Below, one piece after another: positions 15,585 through 23,820 of a DNA stretch of 64,000 bases (positions are counted from its first letter, which is position 1; every line of letters starts with the position of its first letter). The DNA is taken from NCBI GenBank assembly GCA_018401695.1, contig JAGYKD010000002.1, positions 426,636-490,635 of the forward strand, read 5' to 3'. Both the position numbers and the translations under genes were made by a program. Below the pieces are notes generated by a model. It was not told where the DNA came from and did not search any database. It saw only the letters and a program-made list of their open reading frames with translations. This DNA is from Flavobacteriales bacterium (GTDB lineage Bacteria; Bacteroidota; Bacteroidia; CAIKAF01).

Positions 15585-17939
15585 TTAAGGTATAATATGC
15601 AGTTTGGTCTTCCCAAGGGAACAGCTAGCTGCCCTTCCCTGCAATACATACAGCCCTGGTAAGGGTTGGGGTACAATTCGATAGCTGTCCGGGCTTATCT
15701 GCTCTAGTGTCCCGGCCTTGCGCCCTTGAATGTCGGTAATCCAAAGCTCTGAGCTTTCGGTTAAACAGCTGCCTTTGGCACGTAGGGGCTCATTCGGAGT
15801 AAGTGGATTGGGATACCACAACATGCCTTGATCTTGCTCCTCCGCAGGTAAGCCGGTCGTAACCCTTCGGGCCAATACGTATTCTCCGCTTTGCGGATCA
15901 ATGAGTTCAAAAATTCCAATTTTATCGCTTAACGAAGGCCCGGGCAGGTGTTGGCAACGGCTGGGATCGTCGCTAATCACTTCCCACGATTGTGTTCTTG
16001 TGGCTCTATACAACAATACCAAGCTGTCTTCTCCCGCTACAATGAGCTCGTTGTCCAAACGACCATTGTTTCCTACCAAACGCCCATTATAATAAAGTTG
16101 TGCGGTAGTACCATCCGGCAGGCCATCCGGAACATACAAGGCCCAATGCCTTTGTGGATTCAATTGATATTGACTTTTCCAACCTCCGGGTTCGGTCCAA
16201 CGTTGGGTGGCAATGACCCGATAGTTCTGGCTGTTTCCGCCGGGTAAATCCAACCGCCAATTGGCGTAGCTCAATTGTTTGGTTCCGCTTCCGCCCAATA
16301 CCGTGTCTACTTGGGTCTCCGCAAAGCTTAGCGCCTCATTTAGATTGCCAATGACCCACTCCGGCTCTAGATTCAACTGCACCACCACCGAGTCGGTCTC
16401 ACCCGAAACCATAACCGTATGGATTTCTGTGGCGCCTTGCGCGTCAAAAAAGGTGAGTTCTAAAGGAACATTGCTGCAAAAATGCTGCCTGCCTCGGGTA
16501 AATTGCTGCAATGCTATGGTCCAACTACCGGCTTGACCGGATACTTCGGTCCACCGATGGGGCAATACCAAAGGCCAGCCGCCCTCATAAATCCAATCCT
16601 GAAAAAAATCTTGCAGTGAAGCTCCGGTGGCCTGCTCCAAGGCCAGCATAAAGTCTTGGGCATCCCAATCCTCCCAGGCGGTGGCCGCCAAGGCTTGCTT
16701 TAAGCCTTGAAAGAACAGGTGGTCTCCCAAGTAACTCCGCAACGTATGGACAAAGTCGGCACCCTTGGCATAGGTGGTGTTGCTGTAGGTATGTTGTTGG
16801 GGTACTCCGGATAAGGGCCAAAAACCTTGATCATCGAAATGGGCATTTTGCAATAGGTCTTTATGAGCAGTTCGATACAGCTCCAAATACCTATTTCGAC
16901 CATAAAAGAGTTCATTAAACCGCCATTCCGAAAAAACCGCCATGCCCTCGTTTAGCCACATATCCTCTGCCGTGCGGCAAGTGGCCAAATTGCCCCACCA
17001 GCTATGGCTGAGCTCATGCACCAACACATCTTGATACAGCAAACCCGATTGGGCCAAAAGAATAGGATAGGCAATATTCTCGGCGTGCTCCATGGCTCCT
17101 CCCGTCATGGGCACCAAACTGTAGCCCACTTTGCTGAACCTAAAATCGCCGAAGGACGCTTCAAATAAATGAAAAGCCTGTTTTAGATGTTGAGCGGCAG
17201 TTCTAAAACTGGCCGTGTCTTGAGGGCGTGCCGCCAAAACAATCGGAATTATGGCTCCGGTTTGACTAAGTAGGGTGTCCTCCATGGTCACAAAATCGCC
17301 GACCGCCACCGAAGCCAAATAAGTGGGATAGTCGTGCAGGCTGCGGTAATGCATGTATCGGTCTCCGGAAGGTAAAATAGAGTCTGCTTGCAACATACCG
17401 CCGGCGGTAGCAAATTTTTGAGCAGGAAGGGTCAATCGGTAATCGTAGGTAGCGCGGTCAATAAAAAAATCCAAACAGGGAAACCAAACCCGTCCGTAAT
17501 TATGGGGAATTTGGGTGAGCGATACTCCCACATTAAAGGCAAAGCCTTGATCAAAATAAAACCCGCCAAAGGAAGGGTCCTGCATGGGCGTTCCTCCATA
17601 ATATACGGTGAGGCTGTCCGGACCGGAAACCACTCCCGGCAAATCTATGGCCAAAAACTCCCCTTGTTGCACAAAGGAGAGCAATTGACCCTGCCCAACC
17701 ACCGAGTCCACCGTTAGACCCTTCAAATCCAGAACCAAGGAATCGAGTGGGGCAGAGACCGGTGCAAAATGCAGGGTGGCTGCTCCATAGATTAAGGATT
17801 GATCCATGGATCTAAAATCCAAGGCCAAATCGTAATGGCTGATGTCTACCTCATCTGCCCTGGTATCGTAAGGGTGTATTTGAGCCAATAGGCTGGCAGA
17901 GAAATGAATAGATATAATTAGTGCAAGCCATGCTTTCAT
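15585..17939 (-). CDS. Secreted M1-family metallopeptidase with T9SS sorting domain
   Basis: A 784-residue exported zinc aminopeptidase. A signal peptide (MKAWLALIISIHFSASLLAQ) precedes an M1 N-terminal beta domain. The zinc site HELSHSWWGN (about residues 307-316) is followed by the third ligand in WLNEGMAVFSEW near 329. The substrate-binding GAMEN motif reads GAMEH (about 283-287). After the catalytic region, the C-terminal 75 residues form a type IX secretion sorting domain (start YPNPL, end PGLYVLQ...), so the enzyme is probably exported across the outer membrane. It likely trims peptides outside the cell. Palindromic operator-like sites lie 37-84 nt upstream of its start. Confidence 0.88.
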   Translation of the reverse strand: MKAWLALIISIHFSASLLAQIHPYDTRADEVDISHYDLALDFRSMDQSLIYGAATLHFAPVSAPLDSLVLDLKGLTVDSVVGQGQLLSFVQQGEFLAIDLPGVVSGPDSLTVYYGGTPMQDPSFGGFYFDQGFAFNVGVSLTQIPHNYGRVWFPCLDFFIDRATYDYRLTLPAQKFATAGGMLQADSILPSGDRYMHYRSLHDYPTYLASVAVGDFVTMEDTLLSQTGAIIPIVLAARPQDTASFRTAAQHLKQAFHLFEASFGDFRFSKVGYSLVPMTGGAMEHAENIAYPILLAQSGLLYQDVLVHELSHSWWGNLATCRTAEDMWLNEGMAVFSEWRFNELFYGRNRYLELYRTAHKDLLQNAHFDDQGFWPLSGVPQQHTYSNTTYAKGADFVHTLRSYLGDHLFFQGLKQALAATAWEDWDAQDFMLALEQATGASLQDFFQDWIYEGGWPLVLPHRWTEVSGQAGSWTIALQQFTRGRQHFCSNVPLELTFFDAQGATEIHTVMVSGETDSVVVQLNLEPEWVIGNLNEALSFAETQVDTVLGGSGTKQLSYANWRLDLPGGNSQNYRVIATQRWTEPGGWKSQYQLNPQRHWALYVPDGLPDGTTAQLYYNGRLVGNNGRLDNELIVAGEDSLVLLYRATRTQSWEVISDDPSRCQHLPGPSLSDKIGIFELIDPQSGEYVLARRVTTGLPAEEQDQGMLWYPNPLTPNEPLRAKGSCLTESSELWITDIQGRKAGTLEQISPDSYRIVPQPLPGLYVLQGRAASCSLGKTKLHIIP

Positions 17940-17975
17940 ATTTCAAATATACGCAAGCCTGTACATATCCTTTGC

Positions 17976-17989
17976 GCTACATTTGTAGC
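17976..17989. promoter_or_regulatory. Palindromic operator GCTACATTTGTAGC, site 1
   Basis: Inverted repeat GCTACA-N2-TGTAGC, 37 nt upstream of the M1 peptidase start, identical to the sites at 18007 and 18472. It also fits TACAnnTGTA, the box of BlaI/CopY-type repressors. Confidence 0.65.
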
Positions 17990-18003
17990 GTAAAGACGGG
18001 TTA

Positions 18004-18023
18004 TATGCTACATTTGTAGCATA
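18004..18023. promoter_or_regulatory. Palindromic operator, site 2 (extended)
   Basis: TATGCTACATTTGTAGCATA has perfect 9-bp arms around two central bases. Its centre lies 31 bp from that of site 1, about three helical turns, so a bound dimer pair could sit on one face of the DNA. Confidence 0.68.
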
Positions 18024-18451
18024 ACCATAAAGACTATGTACGACAAGGGTTTGAGTACGGAATGCCTCAATACCGGCTTATAAAGCCGGAAGGCTTGCAC
18101 AGCACCTTGCACTCACCTGGAGTGAACCCATTTGCCTGTCTCTAGCGCGAAAAAATAGGCAATGAATAAAGGACTAGCAGGTTTGCTTTGTGGTCTAAGG
18201 CGGATGTATAGGCCTTTATTTTACGATTCGCCACTGCTGGACTAAGGGCTGCTATCCACTGAGGATGTTCTGGGAAGGACTGTAGCTAAGGAAATCCTAT
18301 TAATTAACTGCCATTTAATGCGTTATGATAATTTATCGAATGCAAGAGTTTAATCCGCTTTTGACAGATTAGTCGCAGTGCTACAAATGTGGCATTGTTG
18401 GATTTTCGCTTCAACTCTTATGGACGCTTTATGCCTTATTTAGGCTTTATT
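18024..18451. other. Non-coding gap between operators
   Basis: No credible reading frame over 60 codons exists on either strand. Short inverted repeats are visible, for example CCGGCTT-ATA-AAGCCGG near 18072-18088. A degenerate operator (TGCTACAAATGTGGCA) is at 18379-18394. The site-2 palindrome contains TACATTTG on the plus strand, so a transcript could begin near 18023. It does not match tmRNA, RNase P RNA or SRP RNA as far as I can judge by eye. Confidence 0.4.
18379..18394. promoter_or_regulatory. Degenerate operator, site 3
   Basis: TGCTACAAATGTGGCA keeps the left half of the palindrome, with one mismatch in the right arm. Confidence 0.45.
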
Positions 18452-18485
18452 TTGAATCCTTGCGGCTAATTGCTACATTTGTAGC
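18452..18485 (+). promoter_or_regulatory. Promoter and operator of the XRE gene
   Basis: -33 TTG at 18452-18454, exactly 19 nt, then -7 TACATTTG at 18474-18481. The -7 box lies inside the palindrome GCTACATTTGTAGC (18472-18485), whose last base abuts the ATG at 18486. Binding there would block the polymerase directly, and the mRNA should be leaderless. This suggests autorepression. Confidence 0.72.
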
Positions 18486-18980
18486 ATGAACCTATTCAAA
18501 GATCGATTGGCCTTTCTCATGGACCAATTCAACCTAAGTCAGGTGGAGTTGGCAGAACGCAGTGGTGTAAGCCGGAGCAGCATAGGTCATATGCTGAATG
18601 GCCGAAATCAGCCCTCTATGGACTTTTTGGCCGGGGTGTTGCAGGAATGGCCGGAAATTGATGCGGATTGGTTGGTTATGGGTAAGGGTCCCTGGAGGCG
18701 AAAAAATCAGGAAGAATCGGTTCCTGCCAAGCTCCCTAAGGAGCATAAGCAACAGCAAGCCCCGGTGGACCTATTCGGTGCTACACATCTTTCGGGCGAA
18801 TCCAATGAACCGGTTTCTACAAAGCTTAGTGATTGTGAAGATAAGGAGGCCTATAATTCTGCCGATCAGGATATTAAAGGTCCTGTGCCAGCCGCTGATG
18901 ATGCCTTCAGGGCTGATGCCCAGGAGTTGTTGGTCTTGTATCCGGATGGGACCTACCGGCGGTTTCTTCCCCGAGATTAA
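18486..18980 (+). CDS. XRE-family transcriptional regulator
   Basis: A 164-residue DNA-binding protein. The N-terminal helix-turn-helix (residues 1-65) has LSQVELAERSGVSRSSIGHM as its helix pair, followed by DADWLVMGKGPW near 54-65, typical of Bacteroidota lambda-repressor-like regulators. The middle (70-145) is hydrophilic and probably unstructured. The C-terminus ends in LLVLYPDGTYRRFLP, a short motif often found at the end of these regulators. Three further palindromes lie upstream, close to the M1 peptidase gene, which makes that gene a candidate target. No phage genes surround it, so it is probably a chromosomal regulator. Confidence 0.85.
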   Translation: MNLFKDRLAFLMDQFNLSQVELAERSGVSRSSIGHMLNGRNQPSMDFLAGVLQEWPEIDADWLVMGKGPWRRKNQEESVPAKLPKEHKQQQAPVDLFGATHLSGESNEPVSTKLSDCEDKEAYNSADQDIKGPVPAADDAFRADAQELLVLYPDGTYRRFLPRD

Positions 18981-19032
18981 ATGGGCCTTGGTTTTACGCG
19001 GCGGTTGCTGGATTTGATGGGATTCAAAGTAA

Positions 19033-20070
19033 CTATTGCTGCATGAACAATAGTTCTCCTATTACGGTATACAGGGAATTGGTATTGGTAGCTGAGGACC
19101 TTAAGCGATAAAAGGAATAAGGGGTGTTGTTGTTGATTTGGTAAAGGCCAAAAGGACTTACTTGCAATGCTTGGCCAAAGCTTACGTTGGGCGGTGGGGT
19201 ATTTGACCTAGTGTCAAGAGTGGTCCAACTGGAGCCGTTATTGCTGGCCTCTAAAACCCATTGGGTGGGAATGTGGTCGTTACCCCATCGGCGCCACATG
19301 GCATAGGAATTTACAATTTGGGGACTTGCAAATTGAACGCGAATCCAAGCGGAAGAAATATCGCCTTGGGCAGCATGCCAGCAGCCGTTGATGTCGTCCA
19401 AGATGCCATCGAATGCTTTGGAAGGCGACCTTTGGGGATCAAGGGTTGTGCTGGCAGCAAATTGGGTGCCGGGTAGGTTTTGGTTGGCGCCTGCCTTGAT
19501 GGTTGGGGTTTGAACAATTATAGGGTTGCCATAGAATACCGGGCCGTTTTGTGCCCAGGCAAAGCTCCTCAGGTAATAGGTTCTGCCGGGAAGTAAGGAA
19601 GTGGCTACTAAGCTGCTGCCTCCCAGGGTAGCTAATTCAATGATTTTGCTGTTTGATGTATCCGGTTGGGGAAGGGTGTCCCAACATATGCCTTTTTGGA
19701 CTAAAGCATTTCCGCCATCAGTCACCAACTGGTAATGCGCTCTGAATCCAAGCGCCCAAACCAGGTCTACCGAATCGGTGAGCAGTTGAGCCGCTTGGGG
19801 GCACGGGCTGTACCAACCTAAGGCTTGTCCTCGATAAAATTCCATGCAATGGTTATCGAGGTTGTAAATTTGCAGTCCTTCGGCAGGGTTTTGTATGGCA
19901 TTACGTTGCACAGTGCTAAGTCTGGGGGGCAAAAAGCCTCTAAGGGTGTCTTGCAATTCCAGGTTTGCCGAGGGGTGTGGTGCTCCTTGTCCCTGATTGC
20001 TAATTTTGACGCCTTGGGATTGAAGGGAAGAGAATGCACCTAAAAGCATGAAGAGGAGCGCCTTTTTCAT
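19033..20070 (-). CDS. Secreted discoidin-domain (F5/8 type C) protein
   Basis: A 345-residue exported protein. A signal peptide (MKKALLFMLLGAFSSLQSQG) is followed by a module with RGFLPPRLSTVQRNAI near residues 44-59 and GLQIYNLDNHCMEFYRG, seen in Bacteroidota surface and tail-fibre-like proteins. Next comes a region resembling a fibronectin-type fold with LPGRTYYLRSFAW near 160-172, then a discoidin/F5-8C domain from about 200 (SKAFDGILDD, WIRVQFASPQIVNSY, WVLEASNNGSSW). Discoidin domains bind sugars or surfaces. No catalytic domain and no clear type IX sorting domain is present. Function unknown beyond probable surface binding. Confidence 0.75.
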   Translation of the reverse strand: MKKALLFMLLGAFSSLQSQGVKISNQGQGAPHPSANLELQDTLRGFLPPRLSTVQRNAIQNPAEGLQIYNLDNHCMEFYRGQALGWYSPCPQAAQLLTDSVDLVWALGFRAHYQLVTDGGNALVQKGICWDTLPQPDTSNSKIIELATLGGSSLVATSLLPGRTYYLRSFAWAQNGPVFYGNPIIVQTPTIKAGANQNLPGTQFAASTTLDPQRSPSKAFDGILDDINGCWHAAQGDISSAWIRVQFASPQIVNSYAMWRRWGNDHIPTQWVLEASNNGSSWTTLDTRSNTPPPNVSFGQALQVSPFGLYQINNNTPYSFYRLRSSATNTNSLYTVIGELLFMQQ

Positions 20071-20352
20071 CTTCTGAAATTTGATTTTGAAAGTATAAAA
20101 AAGTTCAGGAATGAGATCTTTAAAATGGAATGTGTGAAAAATTTAATACCGCCTAATCGAGCAAAAAATGGCTAGGGGTGAAGCCGTCAAAGATGTCTCA
20201 ATCCTAAACGGGTTTATGGATTTACGGCTATTTAGAATGTTTTCTCAGACTTTTGAAGGACAGTATCTGTTCTAGGGTTCGTGGGCCTTGGGACTTGTGT
20301 GTACTTTAATGTGCCTTGAATATGCAAGGCCTCATGAATTTCCACAGATTCC

Positions 20353-20499
20353 TGCGCCCCTGACCGACCGGCTACCCTGCAGGGATGCGGCCATGCAGGG
20401 CTTGGCGGACGTAGGCTCCTTGATTCGGAGACCACGTAGCGCCTAGCCCTGCACGGCCGGAGACCGAAGCGTAGTAGGAAGGGCAGGATTTGGCGCCCA
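20353..20499 (-). repeat. Structured GC-rich intergenic element, copy 4
   Basis: Terminal stem GCGCC/GGCGC (20354-20358 with 20492-20496). The outer stem CGGCCATGCAGGGCT pairs with AGCCCTGCACGGCCG (20388-20402 with 20445-20459). Inside it are ACGT/ACGT (20409-20412 with 20434-20437) and CTCC/GGAG (20416-20419 with 20427-20430). It is a more divergent member, assigned by architecture, and lies 82 nt beyond the 3' end of tRNA-Leu. The rest of 20071-20352 shows no gene. Confidence 0.7.
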
Positions 20500-20581
20500 A
20501 AAAATCCAACCGAAAAATTAAAACGGTGGGTGGCATGGCAAAAAAAAATCAGAACACATGGTGGAAGCATGCGGTCTGATT

Positions 20582-20666
20582 TGGTGCCCGGGACAGGACT
20601 TGAACCTGCACGTCTTGCGACACACGCCCCTCAAGCGTGCGTGTCTACCAGTTTCACCACCCGGGC
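20582..20666 (-). tRNA. tRNA-Leu (anticodon GAG)
   Basis: On the minus strand: acceptor GCCCGGG paired with CCCGGGC, discriminator A and an encoded CCA. The anticodon stem is CACGC/GCGTG with loop TTGAGGG, so the anticodon is GAG, reading CUC and CUU. There is a long class-II variable arm (GTC-GCAA-GAC), and the T arm has loop TTCAAGT. Total 85 nt including CCA. Confidence 0.95.
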
Positions 20667-20709
20667 AATGGGTTGCAAAAGTACTATTTATCCTCCATTA
20701 CGCCAATAC

Positions 20710-22425
20710 TCAGGTATGTATTTCTGATTCCCAGGAGCTTTGGGGTCTGCTACGGTCCAGGGTATATACCCCGATTTCTTTCTCTTTTCCTTTGAGAAGC
20801 AATGTTTTAACAAAAGTGGCTTGAATGTCGACGGGGAGGTCCATGCGTCGAATGAGGTATTCGGAAATGAGCACCCGGCTTTGCAAAATACCGCATTGGT
20901 TCAAGATTCTTTCGGTGGTATTGATTACATCGCCATGAAACACAATATCGGTTTTGGTCTTTCCTATTTCACCGGTAATGACCCAGCCACCATGTATAGC
21001 TACCTTAAAATCAGGCACAAATCCAAATTTTCGAATGAATTGCGAGCGGTTTTTTTCCATTTGCCTTAGGATGCGAAAATAGCAGCGAATGCATCGTGCG
21101 CGGCGCAAGCCTTCGCGCATGTTCCAGGTGATTACCGCCTCGTCGCCCACGTATTGATAAATTTCGCCTCGATAGCGTGCTATGGGCGAAGACAGCATGG
21201 AGAAAAAGGTAGACAACAGCGCATGGTACTTTTCCATGGACATGGTTTCGGCCATGCGGGTAGAGGAGTTGAGGTCAATGAACATAAATATCCGCTCTTC
21301 TCCGGTGGGTTTATGGTATTTGCCTCGGACGTAATTCCATAAAATCCGGGGTCCCACAATGCGTGTAGCCAGCTTAATAAAATTGAGTAAAATACTCATT
21401 AAGAAGGCGTTCCAGGCCAATACAAAAAGCAGATTGGGTTGAAAGAGTGCACTCAACTCTTCCTCGCCTCCCAAACCCCATCTGGAAAACAACGCTAAAA
21501 TGGCCAGTTCGGCGGTTACAAACAAAAAAATCAGCAATACAGAGCCTAAGGCCAAGCTTACCGGAAAGCTGAATTTACGCAATACATAGCGGTCAAAGGC
21601 CCTATCGCCAATCCTCAACATTAGTCCAATAACCAATCCTCCAAACAAACCGCTAAGCATCACTTCCGGACTACTGCCCCAAACGGCTACGTTCATGGTA
21701 AGTCCAATGGCGCAGCCAAGAATAATGGAGGATACATAAGCCCCCAAACTGTAGCGCAGCCACTCCCTTACCACAATGCTTTTGGGCACTTTGGGCCGAA
21801 CGGGTTTGCCCAATTGCCCCAAGGCTTCTTTAAGGGCTTGGAGGTTTTCTTTGCGTTGTTCTCCCCAAAGTTTTTCGGCGGTTTCGGATTGAAAAGTGGT
21901 TTCTTCCAGGTATTGTAACTGGTTGTAGAGCCAATCTTCGTGTTGATATGCTTTTTGGAGGTAGTGTTTCCATTCGTATCGGAGCAATTCGCCACGTTGC
22001 AAAAAATCACGGGTTCCCATATTGGCCCTGTCGGCATCAATGAGCATGGCCTCCAATCGGGTTTTGGGCCTATGGCCGTAGCGGGTGGCTTCAATAAGCT
22101 TGAGCACTTGTTTTCGGAGGGCGTCCGGGAAGCTTAGATTGCTCAGGAAGGTATCGGCCAAATCCATGCTTATTTCCTCGTGCCCAATATAGCTTTCGGT
22201 ATAGCCGGAATCGTGAAACCAAGCGGCAAGGAGCAGCAGGCCGCGTTTTTCTTCCGGCAATTTGTCTGCTGCGGCGAGCCGGTCGGCGGCTTGTACTACT
22301 TCTTGGGTATGGTTTAGGTTATGGAACCGAAGGTTTTCGGAAAGTTTGGTGCTAAGCAATGCCTCTACATAGGCCCGGCTTTGAGCAATCCAAAATTCCC
22401 ATGGTTTGATGTTTAGTGACTCCAT
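20710..22425 (-). CDS. HD domain - membrane - class III nucleotide cyclase fusion
   Basis: A 571-residue protein with three parts. Residues 20-200 form an HD-superfamily domain (H39 in NLNHTQEV, H71-D72 in WFHDSGY, DADRANMG near 128). Residues about 225-350 hold four hydrophobic helices. Residues 375-560 are a class III adenylate/guanylate cyclase catalytic domain, with metal-binding Asp in FIDLNSST and YVGDEAV and the NTTER Asn/Arg pair. At the position of the adenine-selecting Lys there is Gln (EIYQYVGD), so the purine specificity is unclear. The HD part might degrade and the cyclase part make a nucleotide signal. It follows xerD with 13-nt overlap, so it is probably cotranscribed with it. 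tRNA-Leu lies downstream. Confidence 0.87.
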   Translation of the reverse strand: MESLNIKPWEFWIAQSRAYVEALLSTKLSENLRFHNLNHTQEVVQAADRLAAADKLPEEKRGLLLLAAWFHDSGYTESYIGHEEISMDLADTFLSNLSFPDALRKQVLKLIEATRYGHRPKTRLEAMLIDADRANMGTRDFLQRGELLRYEWKHYLQKAYQHEDWLYNQLQYLEETTFQSETAEKLWGEQRKENLQALKEALGQLGKPVRPKVPKSIVVREWLRYSLGAYVSSIILGCAIGLTMNVAVWGSSPEVMLSGLFGGLVIGLMLRIGDRAFDRYVLRKFSFPVSLALGSVLLIFLFVTAELAILALFSRWGLGGEEELSALFQPNLLFVLAWNAFLMSILLNFIKLATRIVGPRILWNYVRGKYHKPTGEERIFMFIDLNSSTRMAETMSMEKYHALLSTFFSMLSSPIARYRGEIYQYVGDEAVITWNMREGLRRARCIRCYFRILRQMEKNRSQFIRKFGFVPDFKVAIHGGWVITGEIGKTKTDIVFHGDVINTTERILNQCGILQSRVLISEYLIRRMDLPVDIQATFVKTLLLKGKEKEIGVYTLDRSRPQSSWESEIHT

Positions 22426-23315
22426 GGGTGAAAATTTTCGAGCTGTTTGCTTAGGAAACTTCGGTCTAGGTGGGTATATATTTCGGTCGTAGTAATGGAG
22501 GAATGGCCCAGCATGGCTTGAACCATGCGGAGGTCGGCACCTCCCTCCACCAAATGGGTGGCAAAGGCATGCCTGAGGCTGTGTGGGCTAATGGTTTTAT
22601 GGATACCGGCTTTTGCAGCCAGTGTTTTAATGGTAATAAAGACCATTTGCCGGCTTAGGATTCCTCCGCGTCGGTTGAGAAAGACAAACTCTTTGGCTTC
22701 GGGTTTCACCGGCACATGCACACGGATGTGGTTTAAGTAGGTGTTTAAGGAGTGCAAAGCGCCTTCATTTGCCGGAACCAGTCGCTCTTTGTTACCTTTT
22801 CCGGTAACGCGCAAAAAGGCTTCATCAAAAAAAACATCGCCTCGTTTTAGGCGGGTTAATTCAGAAACCCGGAGGCCACAGCCGTACAGGAGTTCCAGAA
22901 TGGCTTTGTTTCTGCCGCCTTCGGGGCTGCTCAAATCTATTTGATGCAGCATGGCGTCTATTTCCGAAGTGTCGAGCACCTGCGGTAATTTTCGTTCCAG
23001 CCTGGGCATGTCTACATTTTCGGTAGGGTCTAGGGTTTTCCCCTCTTTGAGCCGCAGAAATCGATGAAAGGAGCGTATACCGGATATCATGCGGGCCTGC
23101 GTTTTGCTAGCTAAGCCCAAGTCGAGCAGGTGGGCCAAAAAAGCTTCTAATGACTCTCCATGGGCTTGGTCTAGGGAGGTTTGGACAGATTCAAGCCAGT
23201 TGAGCCAATGGGCAGCGTCTTGCACATAGGCTTTTACCGAATGATCGGCCAGGCCTTGCTCTAGTAGCAACCAAGCTTCGTAGGCACTTAGCCTTGCGGT
23301 GTGGCTTTGAGACAT
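22413..23315 (-). CDS. xerD: Site-specific tyrosine recombinase XerD
   Basis: A 300-residue XerC/D recombinase that resolves chromosome dimers at dif with FtsK. All catalytic residues are visible: R149 (GCGLRVSEL), K173 (TGKGNKERLVP), H245 and R248 (SPHSLRHAF), H271 (LGHSS) and nucleophile Y280 (TTEIYTHL). The SAM-like N-terminal domain spans residues 1-100. Length and the LGHSSITTTEIYTH ending are typical of the core enzyme, not of a phage integrase. A -7 box lies 4 nt before its start. Confidence 0.92.
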   Translation of the reverse strand: MSQSHTARLSAYEAWLLLEQGLADHSVKAYVQDAAHWLNWLESVQTSLDQAHGESLEAFLAHLLDLGLASKTQARMISGIRSFHRFLRLKEGKTLDPTENVDMPRLERKLPQVLDTSEIDAMLHQIDLSSPEGGRNKAILELLYGCGLRVSELTRLKRGDVFFDEAFLRVTGKGNKERLVPANEGALHSLNTYLNHIRVHVPVKPEAKEFVFLNRRGGILSRQMVFITIKTLAAKAGIHKTISPHSLRHAFATHLVEGGADLRMVQAMLGHSSITTTEIYTHLDRSFLSKQLENFHPWSH

Positions 23316-23319
23316 GGGG

Positions 23320-23327
23320 CAAAATTA
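23320..23327 (-). promoter_or_regulatory. -7 box of xerD
   Basis: TAATTTTG on the minus strand, an exact TAnnTTTG match, ending 4 nt before the xerD start codon. Confidence 0.5.
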
Positions 23328-23409
23328 GCGATTCCCTTTGTGCTATGCTTGGGCTTAAGGCTTTGGTTTTTCTTACCTGTTCAGCGATAAATTCTTCGTA
23401 TTTTAGCGT

Positions 23410-23820
23410 ATGGAAATTGCGGTGGTACATGGCCCAAATTTGGGTCGGTTAGGTAAGCGTCTGCCCGAAGTGTATGGAACCAAGGGCTTGGACGATTTGG
23501 CGGCCGATTTGCGGTCAGCTTTTCCCGGGGTGAAGTGGACTTTTTTTCAGAGCAACCATGAGGGAGCGCTGATTGATTTCATGGAGTCGAGTGAGGCGGA
23601 TGCGCTTATTATTAATGGCGGAGCGCTGGCGCATCAAAGCTATGCTTTGGCAGATGCCCTGGAGGCCTGGGAGCGACCGGCTATTGAAGTACACATCTCC
23701 AATGTGTTTAAGCGGGAGGTCTTTAGGCATAAAAGTCTTTTGGCACCCAAGGTTAATGGCCAAATCTATGGTTTAGGTATAAAAGGCTATTTGCTGGCTG
23801 CTCAGTGGCTTATTTCTTAA
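23410..23820 (+). CDS. aroQ: Type II 3-dehydroquinate dehydratase
   Basis: A 136-residue enzyme of the shikimate pathway that dehydrates 3-dehydroquinate. The active-site residues line up with the type II family: R17, Y22 (PEVYG), N69 and G71 (INGGALAH), H75, D82, H95 (EVHISN), R102 and R106. HGPNLGRLG and FFQSNHEGALIDF are family signatures. INGG replaces the commoner INPG, and Ala replaces Arg in the RDAL motif, but the catalytic set is intact. Its 3' end overlaps the convergent glycosyltransferase by 11 nt. Confidence 0.92.
   Translation: MEIAVVHGPNLGRLGKRLPEVYGTKGLDDLAADLRSAFPGVKWTFFQSNHEGALIDFMESSEADALIINGGALAHQSYALADALEAWERPAIEVHISNVFKREVFRHKSLLAPKVNGQIYGLGIKGYLLAAQWLIS

Noticed and set aside
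20530..20727. Short plus-strand frames across the tRNA-Leu locus
   Set aside because: They read the antisense of a perfect tRNA gene.
18486..23315. Possible prophage or integrative element suggested by an XRE regulator, a tyrosine recombinase and a tRNA gene
   Set aside because: The recombinase has the length and motifs of core XerD, no other phage or transfer genes are present, and no direct repeat of the tRNA 3' end was seen.
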